From NCBI GenBank assembly GCA_026686845.1, contig JAIVEN010000008.1:10880501-10944500 (forward strand): a stretch of 64,000 nt of DNA. The letters run 5' to 3'. The position numbers and the translations under genes were made by a program. Position 1 is the first letter of the stretch, and each line of letters starts with the position of its first letter. The notes under the pieces were generated by a model, which worked only from the letters and a program-made list of their open reading frames with translations, did not search any database and had not been told where the DNA came from. Source of the stretch: Adenanthera pavonina. Lineage: Eukaryota > Streptophyta > Magnoliopsida > Fabales > Fabaceae. Below, piece by piece: positions 44,566 through 56,429 of the stretch.

Positions 44566-46449
44566 AAGAAATTGAGGGTTCTTACCGATATTTTCATTAT
44601 TTATTTTACTTTAAATAAAAAGAAAATTAATTTTTATTTATTTTACTTTTAATAAGAGAGAAAATTAATATCATTTTATTTTTAATAAAAAAAGTTTATA
44701 TAACCATTAGAACCCACAAATATTTGAAAATCAAGGCACACCCAATATAAGTACCATGGTAATTCCTCACTTATGATACAATTGATCGACACCCTATATG
44801 CACACAAAGATTTAGTCCCTCGCGCAAATTCTAAAGTGGATAGATTAATTAAAAGAATAAGAGATTAACACCGATTCATACTTAACGCAGCCTAAATAAT
44901 TCTAATTATCAACTCAAATATCCAGTAGAGTATGCATAAGAACAAATAATCATTTTGCCGATTACTTTAGTGGACAAATAAAATGGTTGCCATGACCCAA
45001 TTTCAATACCATGAACTGAAATTTTCTCCAGATTCTAACCATAGATAATTCTATAAAACCATGAATAATCTTATAATCAAATTGCTTGGCAACAAATATG
45101 AACACTAACACATGCAAGATCACATGTATGGGACTTGAAATTAAGAGAGAACCCAAAGAATTCACATGTTAGACCCATTCTCAAGTCCTTAAATATATCC
45201 TCGACAATTTGTAGCCAAGGGATTAACAAGGACTTTGCTAGGGGTATCTAAAAGAAAAAAGCTATAACCATAATGATTTGCAACGTAATTTGCAGAACAG
45301 CACCTAAAAAAATTTTTTTTTTAGAAAAATCAATTTGTAATTGATATATCCGTAGAGGATCATCGTCTCATACAGAAGACTGATTTTCTAAGTATCTATG
45401 AAGATCCCAAAATCTCCCATAGATAAACAAAGTTTTTTTTTACCACACACACTTTTTTTCTCTCTCGTACATATATATATATATTTATTGCCACACACTC
45501 TTTTTTTTTCTACGTATATATATATATATTTTTTTTAAAAAAAGCATATACTCTCTCTAAAGCCACGATATCCAACAAAACAAAATCAAAACACGACATG
45601 CATCAGGTTGCATGAATACCCCATCCTATTAAACCAACAAACAATATATCCATTAAGAAATTTGTTCCCTCAACCTTCGTATCTTTGCCGCATTGTAAAA
45701 CCAGAATTTCAAATGACCCAATTGTAATATGAATTTCAGAATTGACAAGACATAAGATAAAAAAGATTGTTAAGGTTGTAAGTCTAGTCTTAGCAAAATA
45801 GGAAAATGGTGCCTTTAATAGGAGCTAACTTAGCTTGTTGACTCTCAAAACCTATACCCAAGACAGCACCCTCATATCGTTATCACCAAGCAAAGAAAGC
45901 ATGTAACATCACAACAACCACTTATTCTACTCTAATCATTCTATACGAACTTATTTGATGTGAAAGCACCCAATAGACTTTAAACAAATTCCTCAGCCAA
46001 ATCAACAAAGCTAATATAAATTTCATTATGCAACTCTTGCAACCTTATATATGCAACTCCATCAAGTGACTACCATCAAAATGAGATATATCATGGCATT
46101 AATCCAGATTTCACAACAAAAAGCATGAACAGATTATAAAGAGTTAGAAGGGTTGCAAAGGGCAGTTCAAAGCTACAGCAGCAAAATGGAAACAAGACCT
46201 TTTCTTTTTCTAGTTCTTGCATAAACATCTGGGCTTACACACCTATTTGAACAGAGCCTATTGCTTTCCTTCTCCTCCTCTTCCACGATCTTCCAACTCC
46301 CTATTTCACTCTCTGTTTCTCTCTTTCTTTATCCTCCTCTTAATTTTTGTCAGGTGCTTTTTTCCCATCTTTAAGAGGTACTCTCTTCTCACTTCGAACA
46401 CAACTCTCCCTCTGTTTTTCTTTTTTTCCTACTACCCCTCCCTCCTTTG

Positions 46450-47386
46450 TGTAACGTCCGGCCGCTATTCAGGATTGACGACTATCCCCACAAACCAACA
46501 CAAGCCCTATCGGTGTGCTTTGTCCTCACTCACACACCTCCTTCCCAGGAGGTCACCCATCCTATAATTGCTTCAGGTCAAGCACACTTAACTGAGAAAT
46601 TCTTAAGGGGTAGGCTACTAAAAAGATAGGTGCACCTTGTTGGTTGGTATAGGTAGTACCTATCAATTCCTTTAAGCTATCTTTAACCGTATAGTCTCAT
46701 ACCTATACGGTCTCTAAATCTTTCTCGTTCCGGTATGTATTCGATTCATTCATATGCCCCTCTCGCTTAGAAGCCTGGCAGGAGCTGCTCCTTGTCGGTG
46801 CCTCATTACTTTATCCTCATTACTTTTTCTAAGCCCCACTTTTCTTGCACCGGCGTTCACTCCCCATCCTCGTCAGCGCCCGGATGTCACATGCCCACCA
46901 GCTTCAGCTTGGTTCGTCCCCGAACCATACCGTATCGAGAGAGGCTTGGCTCTGATACCAACTATAACTTCCGGCCTCTATTCAGGATTGATGACTGTCC
47001 CCACAAACTAACACAAGCCCTTTCGGTGTGCTTTGTCCTCACTCACACACCTCCTTCCCAGGAGGTCACCCATCCTATAATTGCTCCACGTCAAGCATGC
47101 TTAACTGAGGAATTCTTAAGGGGTAGGCTACAGAAAAGATAGGTGCACCTTGTTGGTATAGGTAGTACCTATCAATTTCTTTAAGCTATCCTTAACCGTA
47201 TAGTCCCATACCTATACAGTCTCTGGATTCCTTTTGTTCTGGTATGTATTCGATTCATTCATATGCCCCTCCTGCTTAGAAGCCTACCAGGAGCCACTCC
47301 TTGTCGGTGCCTCATTACTTTATCTGAGCCCCACTTTTCATGCACCGGCGATCACTCTCGGCCCTTGTTAGCGCCCGGATGTCACA
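46450..47386 (-). mobile_element. Cassandra-type TRIM retrotransposon, complete
   Basis: This is a miniature LTR element of 937 bases with two LTRs (46450..46891 and 46963..47386) around a 71-base core and no coding capacity. On the plus strand the LTRs start TGTAACGTCCGG or TATAACTTCCGG and end CCCGGATGTCACA. The core holds TGGCTCTGATACCA (about 46947..46960), the complement of an initiator-Met primer site, so the element lies on the minus strand. Perfect CTTTG duplications flank it at 46445..46449 and 47387..47391. Each LTR contains a 5S-rRNA-like stretch, the mark of Cassandra elements. It depends on other elements for movement. Confidence 0.93.
46541..46602 (-). ncRNA. 5S-rRNA-like segment in Cassandra LTR
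   Basis: Read on the minus strand, it has CAGTTAAGTGTGCTTG, then GGATGGGTGACCTCCTGGGA, the 3' half of plant 5S rRNA with a few changes. A second copy lies at about 47055..47117 in the other LTR. In Cassandra elements this region supplies an RNA polymerase III promoter. It is not a host 5S gene: the 5' half is not recognisable. Confidence 0.85.
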
Positions 47387-48212
47387 CTTTGCTCCAATTC
47401 ATAGCTTCTTTATATAGACTGAATCTGTTGACTAAGGTAAGGTTCGGCCTTTAGAGGATCAGAAGGAATCCATCTACTTACAGCTATTCGTTGACCACTT
47501 GAACCTCTTGGCCTCTTCTGCGTTCTCGTGTGTCTGTGCCACTGCATCATTGCTCTGCTGTAACTCTTCATCATTACCTCACTTCAGCGATGGTGACCAT
47601 AGATGGGGAGGAGATACGAGGCTGTCGTTGCTCATTTCCCTTTTCTCTTTAGTCGTTCTACTTCGATCTTCCCTTCCTCTGCTACTCTGTTTTTTATGCC
47701 GAAGAGGAAACTCATAAAGACGCTGAAGAAAGGCTAAACACATTGAATCGTCTTTGGTCTTTCTTTTTCATGTTTATTTTTTTTAATTTTTTAATTATTA
47801 GTATTATTATATATATATTTTTTGCATTTTCCCTCTTCGTTTCACATAAGATAATCAAGATTCCAACACCTAAATCTTGAAAATCTTGAAAAGATTTTTT
47901 TTCTTCTTGTTTTTTTTTTAAAGATCAATCAATAAACATATTGAAAGTTCTATTTTTTGTTTTTAATACTAAAAGGGTAGGATTTTTATTTTTGAGAATC
48001 CTAAAAGAAAGGAAATTAATTTTTTTATTTTTCTGGAAATCCTAAAGAAGAGGGATTGGATTTGGAGAATATTTTTTAGATTTTTCTTCAATTTTAGAAA
48101 ATATGCGTTCAAATTGAAATTAAAAGGAAATTTGTGTCCTTTTTTTTTTCAATTTTTATATTTTTGGTAGAAAGCTCGGACAAAATATGGTGTTCATAGA
48201 TATTCACATACA

Positions 48213-50017
48213 ACTGGGTATCTTTCTATACCTCATTCCACATTAACGTTAATAGAGAAGAAAACCAGAAATTCTTGACACCCTTTTCTTAAATACCTGT
48301 TAGCTTGGGTAAAGGACAAACAAATGTTTTCATCCCCTTTAAGACTAGGGATATTCATGGGCAAGGACATAATCTTTCAAGCATAGTCAAGAATGGCATT
48401 ATTTACCTCCAACCAATTTATCCCAATGATCACATCAATCTCATGCAATAGCAAATAGATTAAATCAGAGTAGTGCTTCAATGCTCAAAATAAACCACAC
48501 AATTCACACAAGCTTGAGCAGTCCTTAGTGAAACTCCCGTGGGTGTGGATACCGACAATTCAAAAGGCAACTCTATTACCACAATACCCAATCTCTGAGC
48601 ACAATCAAAAGATATGAAGGAATGCGATGCACTTGAATCAAACAATGCATGAATATAGAAACCATTGAGTTTAAGTTTACCTCTAATCAAGTTAGGCGCT
48701 GCATCCGCTTCCTGTCGGGTAATTGCAAAGACTTGACCAGGCATCATTAGCCTTCTCATTGCATCATTATGCCTTGGCTCATGGAATCCTCATGCAATAT
48801 GTCCTGGCCTCCCACAGTTATAACAAACTAAGCATGATCGATCACTATGACTCATTCCACATTTTGTGCACGGATTTGAGGCACTACTTGAACTTTGAGA
48901 TGGGGCTGAGTCCCTTCTTGCATACTCACTCTAACTAGGACTTCCCTGGTCAAAGCCTCCTCTATAAAATGGTCCTCTACTATACTGACCTCTATTGAAC
49001 TGATCTCTGCCAAACCTGCCTCTTCTTCTACCATGACGGCCTCTATTATGATGACCTTTTCCTCCACTAGAACATCTATTACCACTGCAACTACCTGATC
49101 CACTTCCTTTACTGACACCTCTGGTAGGTCCTAGGTAAGAAAAGACTTGAATCATGGAATCCCTTTTATCCTCCTCATTCTCTTCATTCTCCTGGATAGG
49201 ACATATATCTTTGCACACAAGTCCTCGAAGGACACAAACTCAACCATTGATAGTCACTCCCTTATCTATGGATGGGCTCCCTTAAACAATCTTTAAGCCT
49301 TCCACCTATCATCTGAGTAATTATTCAGATAAGTGGAATATTTGGCTAAGTCCAGGAATTGATCAATGTAATCATCCGCCGACAAATCCCCTTGTTGAAA
49401 AACTAGAAACTCGGCCTCCTTCTGCATTATTAAAGTTGGAGGGAAGTAATGTGCAAAGAATCATTCCTTAAATTACTCCCAGGTCATCGGGGAACCTATT
49501 GATTCAACACCAGGGAGAATACTTCTCCATCAACTCTTAGCTTTCTTCTCAAGTTGAACACTGCCAGTTGCACCTTTTGCTCAGAGGTGGAATCCATCAC
49601 ACCAAATATATTCTCCAATTACTCTATCCATTCCTCAGCCAATGCAATAACCATTATACCTTTGAAAGTCGAGGGATTGAACTTTTGAATGTCTTTCAAC
49701 TTGGAGGAGATACCCCTTCTTTTAAATCTTGGGGCTTTCTCAGGCTCTACCTCATTCTCATGCTCAGCATTATTACATTCTTTTGCATTCAGATCAACAT
49801 ACATGTCAGCTTTTTCATTCACATCACCATATTCTTACTGGTTCATTTGCTCCTGCATCCTATTCAATGTCTCCCTTTGAGTATTTACTCTATCACTGAT
49901 GCCTGTCAATATCTCATGCATTTGCCTCATCAGGTCACTATTACTTTGCCTTCCTTTACGAGACATTTCTTCTACACACAAAACAACAACACATTCAATT
50001 ATATGGTTTTGGACTAG
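48213..50017 (-). pseudogene. Ty3-gypsy gag and protease remnant
   Basis: This is the coat protein and protease part of the Tekay-type element. It starts with Met at 50017 (MSRKGRQSNSDLMRQ) and soon meets a stop near 49888. The capsid region follows in pieces (KFNPSTFKG at 49619..49822). A basic Gly/Arg-rich stretch (48931..49218) precedes two zinc knuckles near 48790..48878: CTKCGMSHSDRSC is complete, and CYNCGRPGHIA stops before the last Cys. The protease has LFDSSASHSFIS where active enzymes have DTGA or DSGA, and IGINWLE further on. It ends near 48213 at the insertion. Multiple stops show it is dead. Confidence 0.85.
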
Positions 50018-50098
50018 TATTACAGTGGGAATATATAAGTCTATATTTTTAAAGTTGTGCAAAGTATTATTCCAAGGAGAAACAATGGCCCAAACCAC

Positions 50099-50114
50099 TG
50101 GTTTGATATCAAAA
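50099..50114 (-). promoter_or_regulatory. primer-binding site, initiator-Met tRNA type
   Basis: Directly inside the 5' LTR the minus strand reads TTTTGATATCAAACCA, a mutated form of TGGTATCAGAGCCA, the site complementary to initiator-Met tRNA. Confidence 0.7.
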
Positions 50115-51245
50115 TGTAACACTACTCTAATATACCTCCTACCTTGATCCAGATTCTCTAAAAAACCATCTAAACACAGCCCAAACATCACAAATGTACC
50201 TTCTAAAACATCAGAGCAGCGGAAAACACCACAAAACACCTTGAGAAACACTAGAATAGTCGGAACAGTATGCAGGACCACAACCATTACAGTACTGCCA
50301 AGGCTCTGGAGCTCTTAGACTCACTAGTGGCACGACCTGACTTTCTGGGGCCATGACGCCCCTTGCTGATGCAAAATCAGCAAAGTTCAACTTCTGGGGC
50401 AAACTTCCGACGCATATAACTTTATGCTCCAACCTCCGATTGACTTGATTCCAACTCCTACAAGTCAATCTTGTCCCAGTCTATCCATAAACACTAATTT
50501 CACCTCAATCCATCTCTGTATGGATATTTTGGACACCTGACACTATTTTGGTTACTTTTTAATCAAAACTCACCACTTACAACCTTCATTTGTCACCAAA
50601 GTCAAACTAACCATTCAGGACCATTCACACAGGTCTTAATCCACTTAACCAACTTATCCAAAGAGGTTTTACCTCAAAGGAATCACTCCTCTGAGATTTG
50701 ACCTCCTTAAACCCCAAATTGACATAATGGGCTACTTACCCTAAAACTCACCAACAAGGCCCAATTTTGCCTTTAGACTCACAAACACTACCATACAGAC
50801 TCACCAACACTCTGTACCATGCATGCATCACAAGACATCACATCTAATACCATGCCATATCAATATCATAACATTAACTTACGTACACATATGAATATCA
50901 TTATAATTATCAAACTTTTCATATCTATTACAACACATTATCCTACTTAGCATAACATACCTAGACATTCCACACACAAACACATTACATAAACTTGGTA
51001 TTCCCACGTCCGGTGTGCTACTCCCTTGCCTTATCCGGATTAGTGTTAAAACCTTCACCTGAAATGTTAATTCATGGGAAAGGGGATGTGAGACAATCTC
51101 TTAATAACCAGAAACAACCACACACAATATATATATGATCCACACAATCGTGCACATGGTGCAATGAAATGCTAACGAATGGTATGCATATTCTCCCTCA
51201 TACACGGTTAGAACCATGAGCTGTTGTTATCACAAGACATTCCAA
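50115..51245 (-). mobile_element. 5' LTR of the Tekay-type element, truncated
   Basis: About 1.13 kb matches 37891..39000 in the 3' LTR, from TGTAACACTACTC to the block with GAACCATGAGCTG. Homology stops near 51245 in ACATTCCAAGACATTC, so the outer 1.4 kb, including the expected promoter, is gone. Confidence 0.85.
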
Positions 51246-51956
51246 GACATTCTAAAATTTGATTGTTTAAGATTTTTTATTTGGTTAAATTTTGAGTAAA
51301 CATAAGGTTTGAGTTTCACATATTGATGGCATTTTGTTATAAAATCATGATTAGAAGCTCTCTAAATCAATGTGTATATCTGTGTTGAAAGATTTTGTTG
51401 TTAAGGTATGAAAAATATGAGTTTTGCAAGAACTCTTGTTGTATCCAAAGTAGAATCCAAAAATGAATGTCATTGAACCATGAAAATTTTATCATAAGCT
51501 TCACTAGACAATAGAAATTGTGTTTATAAAGTTGGGTACAATTTAAAGTTGATTTACTATATAAATAACTTGTTTGAAAGTGTAATTATGAAAGGTTATC
51601 ACTAATATATTTTCTAGGTAAAAGATAGTAATTCTTGTGGTTGTGATTGGAAACTTTATATTTATCCTATGGAATGTCAAATGATGGAGTATGCCAAGTT
51701 TCATATTAGATATGGTTTGCATTATAACAAGGGGCCTCAAGTTTTGCTTATTATGCTTTTATCGGTTTATGCTAGTTTCCGAGAAAGAGTTTTTTGGTGA
51801 GAAGGAATTCTTGAAGTTTTTTGAGCAATATATAATAAAAAAATAAACAAATTATCAAAATATATCATGTTAAAAAATATTTATCATAATATAATATTCA
51901 AAGTCAAATACCTAGTGTGCATCTTCCATTATTACAAAAAAATTAAATTTTGATAT
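51246..51956. other. spacer with possible coding remnant
   Basis: This is AT-rich sequence. A plus-strand stretch at 51617..51797 is open for about 60 codons without an ATG start (VKDSNSCGCDWKLYIYP and so on). It may be a scrap of an old transposase but no family could be named. Confidence 0.3.
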
Positions 51957-54900
51957 TTTTTTTAAATTTTGATAAAAGTAAGTGCTAGGCATAGCTTGCC
52001 ATCCTAGGACCCCACCCCTCAGACTCTATTTCCTCTTCCCTCTTCCCTCTCTGAACATGCGACACCCTCCCCCCATTTTATTTATAATATTTAAACTATA
52101 TTATAAATATATATCATAATTATATTTTAATATAAAATAATATAATATATATTTAAATTAAAATATATCTCATTCATATAAAAATATATATATTATATAT
52201 TCACTAAAATAAATATATATTTTGAAGTTATAAATAGATTGCATAAAAAATATTAAATATATCTCAAAAAATTTTATTATATATATTTGTAATATTTTTA
52301 CTTATTAAAATAAATAAGATTAAAAATATAAGTAACTGATAAAAGATATATTATAAATTACTCAAAATATATTAATATGTGTCTTTTAAATATTTTATGA
52401 TATTAATGTAGTTGCTTAAATAGTAAAATTAAATACCTCTATAATTTTAAAAGTAGGTGTACCAAATATATGATTCTCAACATAAAAAAATATAGTCTAA
52501 TTTCTTCAAGTATTTGTGAATTCTTTGGATCCTTATGGAATGAATATGCAAATATCGGATTGATAGTCAACCCAATGTCTTCTCATTAAGATATTGAGCT
52601 AGATTGGGTTAGTCTGGTATATGATGCGGGATTTGGTCTGACCCTTGAAAATTATTTTAAAATAATAATAATTTAATTTAATTTTTTAACAAAAATATAA
52701 TTATATCCTCAAAATATATTTCTTTGAAAAATAATATTGTAATAAAAATAATATTTTTTCTAAAATTATAAATACTTAATAATCATGTATGAAAATAAAG
52801 TTTTATGAGATATATTTTCTTGAAAAATAATATCTAAATCAACCTGGTATGTTAGGTAGGACTAGACTTATTGACTACCAGATTGATTAAATACCTCTAC
52901 CTTATTGAGTATAAGTTACATCCTTATCACTTAAATCAAGTTTAAAATATATATATATATATGTTTAAACAACATACTTTTAAAATTGTAGTGGTACTTA
53001 ATTTTATATTTTCATTTAAACAACTACATTAATATCATAATATATTTAAAAGACACATATTAATATATTTTAATTAATTTATAATATATCTTTTATCAAT
53101 TAGGTATGTTTATATCTTATTTATTTTGATAAGTACAAATATTACAAAAATATATATACATATAAAATAAATTTTGTTGATGTATATTTAATATTTTTTA
53201 TCCAATCTATTTATAACTTCAAAATATATATTTATTTTAATGAATATATAAAATATATTTTTTCATATGAATGAGATATATTTTAATTAAAATATATATT
53301 ATATTATTTTGTATAAAAATATAATTATGATATATATTTAATATAATTTAAATATATATATATTAATTATTATAAATAACATAAGGGGAGGGTCACATGT
53401 TTAGAGGGGGAAGAGAGGAGGAGGAAACGGAGTTTGAGGGGTGGGGGGGTTTAGGGTGGTAGGCTATGTTGAATCAAGAGTTTTGATGATTGTAAACCAA
53501 CACTCAAGAGCTTGAATTGAAGATATCAAAGGAGATCAAAGCTGTGTCAAGTGAATATTTTCTGAGTATTTGCTGTTAGATCTCTTGTAGGATCTTTAGT
53601 TTTTGTTATGATTGGGTAAAAGATTTTGATTTGAGAAAAAGATGTTTTCAAACCTTGATTTTGTGTTAAATCTTTTCCTATTTGAAAAACACCCACAAAC
53701 AGACGAAGGTTGAAAGATTAAGCTAAACTGTCAAGTTGGAAATTCGAACTTTGCCTTTGGAAATTCGAATTTCGAGCTGAAACTGAATAAGTCTGAAGAG
53801 ATGGCTCTCTGTCAGACGAATTTTGATTGTTCAAAATTCGAATTTTCATCTAGTCTGAAAGAAGCCTTTCTGGTAACAGACGAACTTCACACTTTCAAAA
53901 TTCGAATTTCAAGAAAAATGAAGTTTGTGAAAACCAAAGAAATTCGTCTGAGACTATGATAAAATGCATCTGAAATCAAAATAAAATTGAATTTGATAAA
54001 TGCTCTCTGACAGACGAATTTTGAACTTCCAACATTCGAATTTTCATAAAAGTCTGAGAGAAGCTTCTTTGCAACAGACGAACTTTAAGTCTTCAAAATT
54101 CGAATTTCAGACAAAACAAAATTTGAGAAAATAGAAGAAATACGTCTGAGACTATGTCAAAGTTCATCTGAGATCAAGAATGATTTGAGTTTCAAAACTG
54201 CTCTCTGACAGACGAACTTTGAACATTAAAATTCGAATTTCAGAAGCTGAGTTCTTGAGTCTGTTGAAGTGAAAAATTGACATACAAATGATAAGAACTT
54301 GCAACATTCGAATGATGAAATTAGTCTGAAAAGAGTTTCTCTGACAGACAAACTTCACCCTTCCAAAATTCGAATTTCGAAGAAAGTAATCTGATGTGCC
54401 TCTTTAAACATTCAATAGACAGACAAATTTTGGGGTTCCAAAATTCGAATTTCGAGGGCACTGTAGCAAATTGAAAATACTGTTCACACTTAACCGAAAA
54501 ACTTTCTTCTTGAAAATTCGTATGTCACATTGTGAAGATATTTTGTAAGTTTCAACATTCGAATTTCACCTCATGAACAGACGAACTTCGAGCTGTAACG
54601 TTGGAAGCTTTAACCTTCGGTTCCTTCAAAATTCGAATTTCAGTATGTCAGAAACATTAAATGCGGTTGGTAAACGGATAGTTTTTCAGAGTAACCGTTG
54701 GATAACTTCTCCAACGGATAGATTAAAGTCTCTAACGGACATTTGAGACCTAAATCTATAAATACAACAACATTTGAAGTTGTGGGTAACAAATCAAACT
54801 TGTATATACCGAATTTCTGCTGAATCTTTTCTCAAAAGCTTTTACCCTCTCAACTTCTATACTTGTACTGAAACTTTCATATATACTCTTTTCAAGAGAG

Positions 54901-55343
54901 TTATTTCATTGTAATCAATCTACTCTTCATCTGGGAGATAGATTTACTTGTGAGGGGTATTCACAAGGGGATTGAGAAGCACATAGTGAAAGTGCTTGGA
55001 GAGTTTGAGAGTGCTCAGAAACAGAGCATACTCGTGTACTGTGGCCTTAGCAAGAAGCCCATTGAAATCCTTGCTGTATAGTGGATAAATCCCAAGAGGT
55101 GTCTTGGGGACTGGATGTAGGTCAAGTGGAAAGACCGAACCAGGATAAATTACTGAGTCTTCTTCTCCCTATCTTTATTTTTCAGCTTGCTCTGTTTCAC
55201 GCATTATTTTCATTATATTGTGATATCTTCACTTACTTCACTTTGTGCAGAAAAATTACAATCTTCCCAATTCACCCCCCTCTTGGGAAGTCAGCCTTGC
55301 TAACAGGCTATGCCACCTACTTTGATCAAAATTAATAAAAAAA
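51957..55343. mobile_element. long inverted-repeat (foldback or Mutator-like) element
   Basis: The left arm (about 51957..52465) and the reversed right arm (about 52965..53466, continued at 55311..55343) match for roughly 500 bases: AAGTAAGTGCTAGGCATAGC against AAGTAGGTGGCATAGC, then CACCCCTCAGACTC, a purine/pyrimidine tract, and a long ATATAT region. The 500-base middle has no coding frame. A SIRE-like LTR interrupts the right arm, and the arm resumes after it. Without the LTR the element is about 1.5 kb. No outer target duplication was found. Long inverted ends suit Mutator-like or foldback elements; the superfamily is inference. Confidence 0.7.
53467..55305 (+). mobile_element. solo LTR, SIRE/Maximus-like Ty1-copia
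   Basis: A 1,839-base LTR runs from TGTTGAATCAAGAGTTTTGA to CAGCCTTGCTAACA, with perfect GGCTA duplications at 53462..53466 and 55306..55310. The TGTTGAA start and the AATTCACCCCCCTCTTGGGA block near the end are typical of SIRE-type Ty1-copia LTRs. There is no internal region, so it is a solo LTR. It contains about ten copies of a motif built on AAATTCGAATTT with CAGACGAA before it. Confidence 0.88.
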
Positions 55344-55539
55344 CACAAAAGCTGATTGGGTGCAATTCGACTTCTGTATAACAATGGAAGGCGCATATTG
55401 GGTATTCCACTTTGAATGTTATATTGTGGTAAATATTTTTTGACATGTTATATTTTGGTATTTTATTTTATTTTTTTTTGTTATATTTTGCTCAAAAAAT
55501 TAACAAGAGGTTAGTGAGAAATGATTTAGAGGTAATAAT

Positions 55540-56129
55540 TGGAGAGTAAACCATTTCAGAAGTGTCAAAGCTCTGATATTTAGGGTCAATTTGACAAAGT
55601 AATATTGAAATTGATGTGGATATTATATATAGCATATAAGTTGGATGGTTAAAGTGGAGAAAAACATCAGGAGATATTTGTGACTATAAGGTACCTACTA
55701 AGTTTAAAAGGAAATTTTATCAAACAATTATAAGGCTAGCGATATTATATGGTAGTGAATGTTGGGATTTGAAAAAATAACAAAAGCATAAGATAAGAGT
55801 AGCAGAGATGAAAATGTTGAGATGGATGTGTGGTCATACAAAATTGGATAAGATATGAAAGTGATTGTATACGAAGGAAAGTCGAAGTAGTACCTATCGA
55901 GGAGAAAATAATAGAAAATCATTTAAGGTAATTTGAACATATACAAAGAAGAGGGTAAGAGGACCCAGTGGGGAGAGTTAATCAAATAGTTTGGAGCACT
56001 ATCAAAAGGTGTAGATGAAGACTAAAAAGGGCACTAAGGAAAGTTATAAGGAATAACCTCTTAATAAATAATTTATCTGGGGGAATGATATTTGATAGAG
56101 CTTATTGGCATTGTATGATTTATGTAGCC
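55540..56129 (+). pseudogene. RTE-type LINE reverse transcriptase, carboxyl end
   Basis: This is the last part of an RTE-clade non-LTR polyprotein. One frame reads VGWLKWRKTSGDICDYKVP, then KFYQTIIRLAILYGSECW, VAEMKMLRWMCGHTKLD and, after stops, EEKIIENHLR with FEHIQRRG and DPVGR. These blocks follow the order found in RTE elements downstream of the catalytic core. Several stops interrupt it. The 5' part is missing and a Tekay-type LTR fragment begins at 56130. Confidence 0.8.
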
Positions 56130-56429
56130 TGTAACACCATACCAAACAAAACTTCAAGCTTGATCAATTACTTCAAATGCATCTCAACTTTAACTCCCAG
56201 AACACTAAAACCTTGAAAAACACTCAAAAGTCACCAAAACTGGGCTGGGGCTGCGGCTTGGAAGCTTTTGGATTCCAATTTATAAAACAGAGGATACTGG
56301 CACCATGGCCTAGCTTCTGGTGTCACGGCACCCCTTGCTGATATCATATTAGCACTTCCAAAGTTTCCAGGGTGAACTTCCGTTGCGCCTAACTTTTTAC
56401 TCCGACCTCCGATTGACTTGATTCCAACT
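56130..56429 (-). mobile_element. Tekay-type LTR end, reverse fragment
   Basis: Three hundred bases match the 3' end of the LTR family in reverse, from TGTAACACCATACC to CCTCCGATTGACTTGATTCC. It stops where a plus-strand LTR begins at 56430. Confidence 0.75.

Larger units (their letters stand above)
43328..48198. mobile_element. 4.9 kb LTR-like insertion nested in pol
   Basis: It runs from TGTCATACCCGG to GGTGTTCATA, an LTR-like inverted pair, with perfect GATAT duplications at 43323..43327 and 48199..48203. The pol reading frame of the host element resumes across the joint when one GATAT is left out, which confirms the boundaries. No second LTR and no coding domain were found, so it looks like a solo LTR of unusual length (about 3.9 kb without the Cassandra element inside). 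It contains TA microsatellites (45468..45532), a long pyrimidine-rich tract (46255..46445) and three repeats at 44098..44565. Orientation and family are unclear; very long LTRs occur in Ogre/Tat-type and some other Ty3-gypsy lineages. Confidence 0.75.
37891..51245 (-). mobile_element. decayed Ty3-gypsy element, Tekay/Del type
   Basis: A chromovirus-type LTR retrotransposon lies in reverse. From right to left it has a truncated 5' LTR (50115..51245), a primer site, gag and protease remnants (48213..50017), pol (40500..43327), a polypurine tract (40448..40460) and a 3' LTR (37891..40447). The order gag, protease, reverse transcriptase, RNase H, integrase and carboxyl chromodomain-like end, with the motif DPSHII, fits the Tekay (Del) lineage. 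A 4,871-base insertion splits it at 43328..48198. Many stops and frame changes make it immobile. The 5' LTR lacks its outer half, so no target duplication can be tested. Confidence 0.9.

Noticed and set aside
46541..46602. A genuine host 5S rRNA gene
   Set aside because: Only part of 5S is present, twice, each inside a TRIM LTR with a target duplication around the whole element.
54420..54660. A restriction-site or recombination-site cluster
   Set aside because: The TTCGAA words belong to the LTR palindrome array and repeat in the second LTR copy.
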